Source of the DNA: JAOUFP01 sp963801505
GTDB lineage: Bacteria > Nitrospirota > Thermodesulfovibrionia > Thermodesulfovibrionales > UBA6898
Direction: 5' to 3'
Assembly (NCBI GenBank): GCA_963801505.1
Contig: CAWDEY010000020.1
Span: 62,001-126,000, forward strand
Length of the DNA stretch: 64,000 nucleotides
Positions within the stretch are counted from its first letter, which is position 1, and every line of letters starts with the position of its first letter. The notes beneath the pieces are model-generated. The model did no database searches. It was given only the letters and a program-made list of their open reading frames with translations, and was not told the origin of the DNA. Positions 27,108 through 35,048 of this stretch are shown one piece after another. A program made the position numbers and the translations under genes.

Positions 27108-27911
27108 CTACTGGGTTGTGCAATAGCCTTCATTATAATCAATCAATTCAGTAATGCTCGGATTTTCACCGCAAACAGGACATTTAGGGTTTTTTGGAAC
27201 TTTTACCTTTCTGAAGGTTGTCTTCAGCGCGTTATAAATCAGGAGCTCTCCCTTCAGCACATCGCCCTTCCCTAAAATCAGCTTCAATACCTCGGTCGCC
27301 TGCAACCCGCCTATAACTCCGGGAAGAACACCAAGCACCCCGGCCTCCTGACAGGAAGGCACGAGTCCGGGAGGAGGCGGTTCCTCGAAAAGACATCTGT
27401 AGCAGGGGCCCTCACCAGGGACTATTGTAGTGACCTGGCCTTCAAACCTGAGAATCGCACCGCTTACAAGTGGCTTACCAAGCATGACACAGGCATCATT
27501 GACAAGGTATCTTGTCGGAAAATTATCACTGCCATCAACAACAATGTCGTAGTCCCTGAAGAGATCCATAATATTATCTTTGGAAATCCTTAACTTTAGT
27601 GGGACAATATTGACATCAGGATTCAATGCCTTAAACGTCTTTTGGGCAGACTCCACCTTCGGCATCCCGATGGTATTCATGCTGTGGGCAATCTGTCTCT
27701 GCAAGTTGCTCATCTCAACTGTATCATTGTCTATCAGCGCGATAGTCCCCACACCGGCTGCAGTAAGATAATAGCCCACAGGGCAGCCAAGACCTCCAGC
27801 GCCGACAATAGCTACCTTTGCAGTGGCTATTTTTGCCTGCCCCTTACCGCCGACTTCAGGCAGAATGATATGCCTGCTGTAGCGTAATAGCTGGTCTTCA
27901 GTAAATTCCAT
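27108..27911 (-). CDS. ThiF/MoeB/HesA-type E1-like sulfur-carrier adenylyltransferase
   Basis: A 267-aa E1-like enzyme that adenylates the C-terminal Gly of ThiS/MoaD-like carriers so they can receive sulfur. Residues 1-20 (YSRHIILPEVGGKGQAKI) and GAGGLGCPVGYYL (Rossmann nucleotide site) are classic. DGSDNFPTRYLVND is the adenylation motif. Zinc-binding cysteines lie in CYRCLFEE and CPVCGEN, and CQEAGVLG is the crossover-loop region. It starts within the stop codon of tusA (TAATG), so the pair is co-translated. ThiF, MoeB and cysteine-pathway (Mec/CysO-like) roles are all possible; the M67 neighbour favours the last. Confidence 0.93.
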   Translation of the reverse strand: MEFTEDQLLRYSRHIILPEVGGKGQAKIATAKVAIVGAGGLGCPVGYYLTAAGVGTIALIDNDTVEMSNLQRQIAHSMNTIGMPKVESAQKTFKALNPDVNIVPLKLRISKDNIMDLFRDYDIVVDGSDNFPTRYLVNDACVMLGKPLVSGAILRFEGQVTTIVPGEGPCYRCLFEEPPPPGLVPSCQEAGVLGVLPGVIGGLQATEVLKLILGKGDVLKGELLIYNALKTTFRKVKVPKNPKCPVCGENPSITELIDYNEGYCTTQ

Positions 27912-28222
27912 TAATCTTTTTCCTTTTTAATCTGCAAAATCCAGTCTGTTTCATTGATCTTTGCGACCTTTAAGACCTTCTGCCCATGGTCCTCCATGGA
28001 CTTGGGAATACTCCTTGAGGCCTCTTCATAATCCAGGAGGATCTCAAGTATCTGCCCCACCTCCATGGACTCTATCGCCAGTTTTGCCTTTACAAATGTA
28101 TAAGGGCAGACAAGCCCTTTTATATTAATACGTTTATCAGGAGCAATTTCTTCCATATCGATTTTTATACCTCTGTTACATTTGACTAAATCAGATATTG
28201 AATTGTAACTGATATCAGGCAT
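27911..28222 (-). CDS. TusA-like sulfurtransferase
   Basis: A 103-aa SirA/TusA-fold sulfur-trafficking protein. INIKGLVCPYTFVKAKLAIE contains the active Cys in the CPx motif near residue 39, and VGQILEILLDYEEASRSIPK is the second family block. The first 22 residues are an extension beyond the usual fold; translation may instead start at the ATG at 28156 (MEEIAPDKRI). It would carry persulfide to the E1-like enzyme's carrier substrate. First gene of the tusA-thiF-(M67) group. Confidence 0.88.
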   Translation of the reverse strand: MPDISYNSISDLVKCNRGIKIDMEEIAPDKRINIKGLVCPYTFVKAKLAIESMEVGQILEILLDYEEASRSIPKSMEDHGQKVLKVAKINETDWILQIKKEKD

Positions 28223-28499
28223 TTTCGCAATTTCCGCTCAGTAAGGTTATTTCTACACCCTCAGACCCGCAAAAAATGGTGGCGAAGGCATGGGAAAAAC
28301 CTCTGTTAGCGTAAACAGGTTAGAGGATTATTAACAAAGTTTCATATATATTTAATTTAGAATTAATGTTTGGCTGATACTGTAATGTCCATGCAGCAGT
28401 TTATACGCAACCATTTCTATGAATATCACATCCCCTGTCCTGGGCGGACAACCAAAACCATGCCGGGATCTCCAAGGGGATATCCCGCCCTGATGCTGT

Positions 28500-28823
28500 A
28501 TGAAAAGAAATACCAGATACATATTAATTCTGTTTGTTGATCTCATTCTGTCTTCCGTCATAATTGACTTTGCCATGCTCGGCGATTCTGAGCCTGACAG
28601 TGGATTCAGGACATCTCAGGAGCAATCATTTTCCGAACGCGTTATTGACCTGACTTCAATAACAGAAGATTTCAGTTCAGTCGCAGTTCCGCAGACCGAA
28701 ACAGAATGTTCGCCGTCAGAAAGCCTGCTCTTTCATTACTTCATGCCTGTCCTGACAATTAAGGGACGCTCTCCTCCGTTTAATCTCCGCCTGCAACCGA
28801 CTTCTTGGACAGACTTGACCTAA
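28500..28823 (+). CDS. Hypothetical exported or membrane-anchored protein
   Basis: A 107-aa ORF with a basic N-terminus and a hydrophobic stretch (RYILILFVDLILSSVIIDFA) that would act as a signal anchor. A polar remainder is rich in Ser, Thr and Glu. No family is recognised and no convincing Shine-Dalgarno sequence precedes the ATG. It lies alone 99 nt before the multiheme cytochrome gene. A shorter open frame on the other strand (28352-28576) overlaps it and is less plausible. Confidence 0.35.
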   Translation: MKRNTRYILILFVDLILSSVIIDFAMLGDSEPDSGFRTSQEQSFSERVIDLTSITEDFSSVAVPQTETECSPSESLLFHYFMPVLTIKGRSPPFNLRLQPTSWTDLT

Positions 28824-28921
28824 GGAGTCGATGACAGGGATTTCAGCCCGTTTCCATTGGCGAGATCAGCAAGTCCCTAAAGATAATTTAGCAGAACGAA
28901 CCACAATTAAAAGGAGATATA

Positions 28922-31341
28922 ATGCAAAGAAAAGGTATCATAATCAGCTTAGTGACAATGTTTTGTCTGATGACCGTCAGCGGTGCATTTGCATACTCGT
29001 CATACCTGACCGCTTTTAACAGCAAGTACGGGACGTCGGGTACTGTCCTGAATACCTGCGGGATTTGTCATATCAACCCGGCTGGAGGCGGCAGCCGAAA
29101 TCCTTACGGCACCTCTTTTGCGGGCGTGTCGACTCATTCCTCAAACCCATCCGGGGCATACACAACCATTGAACCGCTGGACTCAGACGGCGACGGTTAT
29201 TCCAATATTACCGAAATCAACGCAAGGACCTTCCCCGGCGACGCTACGAGCCATCCGAGCTCCGGCATCTGCCGACACCACTGCTCCAACAGTGACGGTC
29301 TTCACGGTACCAACGACATCAGCCACTCTCGCGATTCCGATAACAACAATTACGGCAACGGATAACGTCAGTGTCACAGGTTACATCGTGACCCAGTCTT
29401 CAACAAAACCCTCTGCCACGGCGTCCGGATGGAGTTCAACAGTCCCTTCGAGTTATACCGTTAGCGCGGCCGGGACATATACTCTCTACGCGTATGCAAA
29501 AGATGCAGCTGGAAACGTCTCAGCAGGCAAAAGCGCATCTGTAACTGTAACGATCTCAGGCGGAGGCAAAGACACTATTGCTCCAACCGTGACGACATTC
29601 ACTGTTCCTTCCTCCTACACAGCCCTCACAGTGCCGATATCAGCTTTCGTAGTAACAGACAACGTAGGGGTTACTGGGTATATGGTGACCCAGTCTTCGA
29701 ACAAACCCACTGCAACCGCGACCGGTTGGAAGTCATCGGCCCCCACCAGTTATTCCGTAAGCAACAGCAGGGACCTATACACTCTATGCCTATGCCAAGG
29801 ATGCAGCAGGAAACGTATCAGCAGGCAAAAGCGCAACCGTAAAAGTCAGCCTGTCGGAGGAGGCGGCACGACCTCAACCACAGCAATTTCAGGCGTGGTA
29901 AGAGACATAGTCACCGGCGCTGCTATCTCAGGGGTCATTGTGACAGATGGCACGCACAGCGCTACGACAAATAGTTCAGGCGCATACACCGTGCAGGAAG
30001 CCGCAGGCGAACTATACGCTTCATGTCACAAAATCGGGTTATCTTACGACCTATCAGATTGCCCCGGTTGTCTCGGGCAAAACTACGACGATTAACTGGG
30101 CGTTGACGAAGTCCTACGGAAATCAGACTATTCCTGCTGCAAACATGAGCTATGTGATCCTTGCGTGGAATGACCTGGGCATGCACTGCGACCAGAACGA
30201 CTATTCCTATTTCATGGTGCTGCCTCCTTATAACACGCTGCATGCGCAGATATTCAGACGCGGCGGCGAAGGCGCGCAGCTTATCACAAGCGGTGTGACT
30301 GTCAGCTATTCCTTCCCCAAGAAGACGAATTCGACCCTTCACACCAACTTCTGGACCTATGCCCCACAGTACGGCTTTAACGTACCGACCAATGTCGGTA
30401 TTAGCGGAACACCCCTTGCCGGCAACATGAAGCTCGATGCAAAGGGCCTGAGCTGGCAGGCTGTCGGAATCCCGATTACTCCTTATGACGACGACGGAAC
30501 GTGGGACCCCTATGGCACAGCAGTTATTACAGTAAAAGACGGCTCCGGTCAGGTCCTTCAGACCGCCAACGTTGTAGCGCCTGTATCTACAGAGATGATG
30601 TGCAGCAACTGCCACGGTGACGGCACAGGAAACCAGCAGTCCGTGCAGCTGAGCATTCTGCAGGCGCATGATGCCTACAACGGAACGAATCTCGCAGCAG
30701 ACCAGGGCAGCGGTAAGGTCCATGCCTGTGCCGAATGCCACGCTGACAATGTCTTAGGTGCGCCGGGCAAACCTGGTATCGAGAGCCTCTCACTGGCCAT
30801 GCATAACTTCCACAAGGACAAAATGGACACCACTCCTGAGGCTTCGGCCACGACCCCAGGGTGCTATAACTGCCATCCCGGACCGAAGACGGAATGTCTC
30901 AGAGGAATCATGGCAAGGGCAGGCAAGAGCTGTTACGACTGCCACGGAGATATGTACGGCATGACGAGTGATCTACTCGCAGGACGTCAGCCATGGGTGG
31001 ATATGCCACAGTGCGGCGACTGCCATGACGCAGGTCATGCGGAAAATACCAATACGCTCTATCGTGATTCTGTATTGCTTAATGCCCCGGAGGACATGGG
31101 CGGCAAGATCTATTGCGAGGCATGCCACAACGGCACGCATGCTGAATACACAACTTCCAACCCGGCGGACACGACCATCACAATGAAGTTCCAGGGAGAC
31201 AAATACTGGATCTGGAACTGCAGGGTTTGCCACAACAGCCAGACACAGGGCTCGATGCACAGAGGTATTCCAAGTACGAGTACAAGTACAAGTACGGGTA
31301 CAACTGTAACTACCGTCGGCACTTCGTCCCACGGCGATTAG
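28922..31341 (+). pseudogene. Exported octaheme c-type cytochrome with two Ig-like domains, three frameshifts
   Basis: AAGGAGATATA precedes an ATG opening a signal peptide (IIISLVTMFCLMTVSGAFAY). The parts in order are: a first heme site (NTCGICHIN) with a Ca-binding-like DSDGDGYSN; two beta-rich repeats each starting TAPTVT and ending YTLYAYAKDAAGNVSAGKSA; a carboxypeptidase-like fold (ISGVVRDIVTGAAISGVIV); a beta domain containing WNDLGMHCDQND; and seven C-terminal CxxCH sites (CSNCHG, CAECHA, CYNCHP, CYDCHG, CGDCHD, CEACHN, CRVCHN). Frame changes are near 29265, 29770 and 29985. Restoring them gives about 800 aa. A periplasmic or surface electron-transfer role is inferred. It may be intact in the organism if the shifts are sequence errors. 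Confidence 0.85.
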
Positions 31342-31351
31342 TACCACTTCT

Positions 31352-31390
31352 ATGACAGGAGGGCTTTTGCCCTCCTGTCATATCTTTTTC
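31352..31390 (+). terminator. Intrinsic terminator after the multiheme cytochrome gene
   Basis: ATGACAGGAGGGC and GCCCTCCTGTCAT form a perfect 13-bp stem around a TTTT loop, followed by ATCTTTTTC. It begins 11 nt after the stop codon. Confidence 0.88.
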
Positions 31391-31455
31391 CGATCAACTG
31401 TGATATCAATTATAGTAAAGGCAAGGTCCTGATACTAAAAGGAGGATATAAGACT

Positions 31456-31854
31456 GTGAGAAAATATATATGGGTCGTAATGCTTTTAATGGGGGCCGTA
31501 CTTATTGCAGGAAGCGGCTGCAGCCAGAAGGACAAAGGGGGACCTAAAGAACTTCTGGATAAATTCTTTTCTTCCGCAATTCAGCGGGATTACGCGACAA
31601 CCTATACCTGCTACTACGATGAGTATAAGGCGAAAGTAAACAAGGAAGAGTTCATCAAACACCGGAAGGAGGCATCGGTTTTGCAGGCCTACAAGATCGT
31701 TTCTCTGACCCAAAATAAGGATACTGCGCAGGCAGAAGTGCGCCTTACTTTTGCACCTTCTGAAAAGTTAAACAGGAAGGGAGCTGTCGAAACTACAGTT
31801 AAGGAAGATATGGTAAAACAGAAAGACGGGTGGAAGATTAAAGTCTGGCAATAA
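31456..31854 (+). CDS. Small lipoprotein with NTF2-like domain
   Basis: A 132-aa protein beginning with a lipoprotein signal peptide whose lipobox reads AGSGC, so Cys22 would be lipidated. The mature part (PKELLDKFFSSAIQRDYATT onward) has the size and helix-sheet pattern of DUF4878/NTF2-like lumazine-fold domains, ending in DGWKIKVWQ, which is typical of that group. The start codon is GTG, with GGAGG 10 nt upstream. It is a single gene between two terminating neighbours. A ligand-binding or scaffold role in the envelope is inferred from the fold only. Confidence 0.75.
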   Translation: MRKYIWVVMLLMGAVLIAGSGCSQKDKGGPKELLDKFFSSAIQRDYATTYTCYYDEYKAKVNKEEFIKHRKEASVLQAYKIVSLTQNKDTAQAEVRLTFAPSEKLNRKGAVETTVKEDMVKQKDGWKIKVWQ

Positions 31855-31962
31855 AGGCCGGGGCATTGCTGGTAGACTTCATGTGGGTGCAGCAGTGGGC
31901 GATCAAGGTTACGTGCAGTTATCAGCAGAAAGAATGGAATTTATTGATCAGAAACTTTTCTC

Positions 31963-33213
31963 TCAGCTGATATTTTTGACGGCCTTTCTCTCATCTATGA
32001 TCTGGGCAGCATCCAGAAGGAGATGCACAGTATCGGATGTCACAGTGACTTCAGTCGTTTGCTGTCCGTACATAATAGTAAAGTTTCCTTCATCCCAGCC
32101 CATAAGCTCAAAAAAGGCCTCACGGCCTGTCAGATTCCCTACAGAGGCATGAACTATTTTCCCGTGCGAAAGACATAGGGTGCCTTTTCCGTGATTTCCG
32201 ATTATTTCCACCTTTGCCGTCTTTAGTCCCAAGCTAAGAATCTGGATTATGTCCGAGAGATCGAAGTCCTCAATATTTCCCGAAAGACCCTCATTTTTCT
32301 TGCGAGTGATATGAGGAGAATAACCGAACAGTATACTTCTAATTTTTTCTGTAATATTTACGACTGTCACCGGCCTGAAGATATAATCGACATCAATGGT
32401 CATATTCGTGATGTATTCTTCGTTGGGTGCGATCACAAGGAAATCCACATTCGAATATATTTGCTGAACAGCTTGATAAAACTTCATCAATGCTTCAGGG
32501 CCAAGAGCTTCGACATCAGTTATGAAAAGTTGTGGTTTCATCCGTCTTATATAGCTAAAAGCGTCAACGCTGTTTGTTACGTGCACTATTTCCATCTCTT
32601 GAGACGTAACACTTAACTTCAGCATTGTGGCGATATTTGCCTCACGTTCAAAGATCAGGACGACTTTTTTCTGCAGCGCCTGGAATGACTCTTCTCGTAC
32701 TAGTGAGAGAAATATTTCCGAGACTTCCGGATCAAACTGACTGCCGGCTTTTTGTCTGATTTCCAGAAGAGCCTGCTCTTTCCCCATTGCTTTTCTATAT
32801 GGTCTGTCAGTCGTCATTGCATAATAGGCATCCGCGACACTTATTATACGCGCTCCAATTGAAATTTCCCGTCCTTTGAGACCCGACGGATATCCGCTTC
32901 CATCATAATATTCGTGATGCTGGCTGATTATGGAGTCGACATTCCATGGAAAATTTACTTGTCTCAATATCTGAACGGAATAGGTAGGATGAGCCCTTAG
33001 CGGTATTAATTCCGTTTGGGTTAACCTTCTGTTCTCTTCCAGTAATTGTTGATGAATCATTAGTTTCCCTAAATCTCTCAAGAGGGCGGCCATCTGGATG
33101 GCCTCAACAAGAGACTCTTCGAGTCCCATCCTAACAGCTATCTCTCTCGAAAGTTCCGAAACGAGATGATTATTGTTGAAGAAGAACTTATCGTTTACCG
33201 TAAGTATCTGCAA
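31963..33213 (-). CDS. HD-GYP domain protein with receiver-like and DUF4388 (PATAN) modules, HD motif degenerate
   Basis: HD-GYP domains hydrolyse cyclic di-GMP. Here residues 1-190 carry the GYP part intact (HHEYYDGSGYPSGLKGREIS), but the HDxGK motif reads RDLGK, losing the metal-binding His. A receiver-like segment without the acidic pocket follows (about 195-315), then DUF4388 (NIEDFDLSDIIQILSLG; AFFELMGWDEGNFTI). The frame starts at TTG with no Shine-Dalgarno sequence. The HD-GYP fold should extend about 12 residues upstream, into sequence that overlaps the next frame (HSIVDRFLQILTVNDKF). It is therefore probably the downstream half of one gene whose N-terminal half is at 33188-33622, separated by a single frameshift. 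Confidence 0.8.
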   Translation of the reverse strand: MQILTVNDKFFFNNNHLVSELSREIAVRMGLEESLVEAIQMAALLRDLGKLMIHQQLLEENRRLTQTELIPLRAHPTYSVQILRQVNFPWNVDSIISQHHEYYDGSGYPSGLKGREISIGARIISVADAYYAMTTDRPYRKAMGKEQALLEIRQKAGSQFDPEVSEIFLSLVREESFQALQKKVVLIFEREANIATMLKLSVTSQEMEIVHVTNSVDAFSYIRRMKPQLFITDVEALGPEALMKFYQAVQQIYSNVDFLVIAPNEEYITNMTIDVDYIFRPVTVVNITEKIRSILFGYSPHITRKKNEGLSGNIEDFDLSDIIQILSLGLKTAKVEIIGNHGKGTLCLSHGKIVHASVGNLTGREAFFELMGWDEGNFTIMYGQQTTEVTVTSDTVHLLLDAAQIIDERKAVKNIS

Positions 33214-33622
33214 AAAGCGATCGACGATGGAATGAGAAAATAGTTTTCATTCCCGAGAGTTCAGTATCGACTATGTTCATTTTTTTTAGATAGTCTTCAA
33301 TGAGTTTCAGAAATTCTTCAATGTTGATCGAAAACTCTTCGACTTTTTCAGGAAGGGGAGAGATAAAGATAATGCTGACTCCTGGTCGGAGTTTCTCTAT
33401 CAGATTCTTGAAGTCCTGTCTACTCATCCCTTTTAGTCCAGAACCGACGAGCATTAATCCTATGTTTTCCTCCTGAACTATACGTATGGCTTCGAGAGAA
33501 TTAGCAGTATCAAAAACTTGGTGGTCTTCGTTTTTTAGCAGAAACCGTAGAAAATTTCTTTCCTGATCGTTTTTGTTGAATATTAGAACGCCTTTTGATT
33601 TTGACAAAGATAGACCCTCCAT
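33188..33622 (-). CDS. Degenerate receiver domain, probably the N-terminal half of the HD-GYP protein
   Basis: 144 aa with receiver-like topology: VLIFNKNDQERNFLRFLLKN, then IGLMLVGSGLKGM and VSIIFISPLPEK. The Asp pocket and phospho-acceptor are absent (GSGLKGM where LxDxxMP is expected). The C-terminal end (IFSFHRRSLFADTYGKR) is read in a different frame from the start of the HD-GYP segment and overlaps it by 26 nt. Reading HSIVDRFLQ in place of FHRRSLFAD joins the two into a receiver/HD-GYP/receiver/DUF4388 protein of about 550 aa. The transition would be around 33225-33240. Confidence 0.65.
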   Translation of the reverse strand: MEGLSLSKSKGVLIFNKNDQERNFLRFLLKNEDHQVFDTANSLEAIRIVQEENIGLMLVGSGLKGMSRQDFKNLIEKLRPGVSIIFISPLPEKVEEFSINIEEFLKLIEDYLKKMNIVDTELSGMKTIFSFHRRSLFADTYGKR

Positions 33623-33839
33623 TAAGTTGGCTCCCCATTCAATAGACTGAACTATACCGTTTCATCATGAGCTTGTCAATCCTACCATGGTAGGGTGTCA
33701 AGCCAAAGTAGAAATGTCTGTCTTTTTGGAATGTTAGATTGTCTATTTTTTGAAAAGAAACGGGACCCCCAATATTAAAAAGTTCTTCTCAAAATCGTTG
33801 TCTTTCTGTAAGATAACGAGAAACTAGTTAATAACATTG

Positions 33840-34439
33840 TTAGCCATCTGATCGAATGATATAAATGAAGAGGAATTAGAAATGATCATAAGAAATGAAA
33901 CAGTTTCCGATATTGATGCAATAACCGAAGTCACAATGGCTGCCTTCAGGACTCTCGCAATCAGCAATCACACAGAGCAGTTCATAATAAATTCATTGCG
34001 TATTGCAGGTGCATTGACAATCTCGCTTGTAGCGGAAATTGATGGGCGAGTAGTCGGACATATTGCTTTCTCTCCTGTAACAATTTCTGACGGTTCGATA
34101 GGCTGGTACGCTCTCGGTCCTGTTTCTGTGCTGCCGGAGTATCAAAAGCAAGGCATTGGGAAATCACTTATCGACAAAGGTTTGTCTATGCTGAAAGAGT
34201 TGGACGGCAAGGGTTGTGCTCTTGTGGGTGATCCGAACTACTATAAACGTTTCGGGTTCAGAAACATCCCGGATTTAGTTTATGAAGGTATTCCACAAGA
34301 GTTTTTCCTTGCCTTGCCATTTACCGAAATAATTCCACGAGGAATTGTTGTGTTTCATGAAGGATTCTTAGCCAACGGCTAACCCATCATTCAGCACGGA
34401 CTGGCGCGATAAAGCCGCGCCAGCCGGTTAATTCAGACG
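33840..34439 (+). mobile_element. Lone integron gene cassette (GNAT gene plus attC)
   Basis: The left boundary is G/TTAGCC at 33839-33845 and the right boundary is the G of ACG/TTG at 34439, giving a 600-bp cassette. The key evidence is that the attC R'' box GGCTAAC (34377-34383) is the exact reverse complement of the GTTAGCC formed when the excised circle closes. That is expected only if these two ends belong to one cassette. No integron integrase, attI or second attC is in the window, so it is a single attC lacking an integrase. It sits between the HD-GYP gene and the two-CW gene. Confidence 0.8.
33882..34382 (+). CDS. GNAT-family N-acetyltransferase (YhbS-like)
   Basis: A 166-aa acetyltransferase with the full GNAT fold. 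LVAEIDGRVVGHIAFSPV holds beta-4, LGPVSVLPEYQKQGIGKSL is the acetyl-CoA pyrophosphate loop (motif A, Q-x-x-G-I/G), and GDPNYYKRFGFRN is the C-terminal signature of YhbS-type proteins. AGAGGA lies 8 nt before the ATG. The TAA stop is embedded in the R'' box of attC, the usual arrangement for cassette genes. Cassette-borne GNATs often modify drugs, tRNAs or toxins; the substrate here is unknown. Confidence 0.9.
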   Translation: MIIRNETVSDIDAITEVTMAAFRTLAISNHTEQFIINSLRIAGALTISLVAEIDGRVVGHIAFSPVTISDGSIGWYALGPVSVLPEYQKQGIGKSLIDKGLSMLKELDGKGCALVGDPNYYKRFGFRNIPDLVYEGIPQEFFLALPFTEIIPRGIVVFHEGFLANG

Positions 34440-34445
34440 TTGCTT
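34377..34445 (+). promoter_or_regulatory. attC recombination site (59-base element)
   Basis: R'' GGCTAAC at 34377-34383. The central stem CGG + extrahelical A + CTGGCGCG pairs with CGCGCCAG + CCG around ATAAAGC. The distal part GGTTAATTCAGACGTTG resembles the aadA attC (CTTAACTCAAGCGTTAGAC). The R' box reads GTTGCTT, as expected when the cassette lies beside foreign sequence rather than another cassette. Confidence 0.8.
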
Positions 34446-34599
34446 TCCTTCGGTAATCCATAAAATTACTGTCAGTCTTCTGGTGTTGCCTCGGAGGTGA
34501 AGTCGGGCCTGAGATGTTCCCCTTGGAATATGCTTCTTTTTCTCATGATATAATTGTATTGAGTACAAGTGGAAATAATTTAATCTTGGAAGATTGTTT

Positions 34600-34917
34600 A
34601 TGAAAAAACTCAACTGCTGGGAGTTCAAAAAATGTGGAAGGCAATTTGGTGGAGAAAAAGTATCCGAATTAGGTTTATGTCCGACCGTTATTGAAATCTC
34701 TTTAGAGGGGGCTCACGATGGTGAATCTGGCGGTAGAGCATGTTGGGTATTAGAGGGGACCATATGTAAAGGAGCTATTCAGGGGAACTTTGCAGAGAAA
34801 CTTAAGGAATGTGAGAAGTGCGATTTTCATGAGTATGTTAAAAAACAGGAAGGAAATAACTTTTTGTCAATTGCAACCCTTCTTAAAATAATTGAGGATT
34901 ACAATAATCGAGAATGA
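34600..34917 (+). CDS. Two-CW domain protein
   Basis: A 105-aa protein with MKKLNCWEFKKCGRQFGG, ELGLCPTVIE, GRACWVLEGTICKGA and LKECEKCDFHEYV. These are the paired Cys-Trp modules of the two-CW domain family, common in delta-proteobacteria and Nitrospirota, often near or fused to signalling proteins. The cysteines probably bind a metal or iron-sulfur centre. GGAAG precedes the ATG at 34600 by 8 nt. It is monocistronic downstream of the integron cassette. The biochemical role is unknown. Confidence 0.85.
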   Translation: MKKLNCWEFKKCGRQFGGEKVSELGLCPTVIEISLEGAHDGESGGRACWVLEGTICKGAIQGNFAEKLKECEKCDFHEYVKKQEGNNFLSIATLLKIIEDYNNRE

Positions 34918-35048
34918 TAAGAACTCTTTAACTATTTCTTCCCGTGTTTCTATACCTTCAAGTATCTTCAGCAGCCTTCTGGTTACCCTTCTTTGTTCAT
35001 TGTGCAGACGTATCGCGATTATTCCAAGGGTGAGGCACCGCCTCGCCC

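Noticed and set aside
28251..28340. Hairpin CCTCTGTTAGCGTAAACAGG plus TTAGAGG as a riboswitch or small RNA
   Set aside because: Imperfect short stem with no T tract, no conserved core and no suitable downstream gene; too weak to annotate.
28820..28921. Cyclic-dinucleotide riboswitch before the multiheme cytochrome gene
   Set aside because: Such elements often precede cytochrome genes in related groups, but I cannot find the conserved core here; only an ordinary Shine-Dalgarno sequence is visible.
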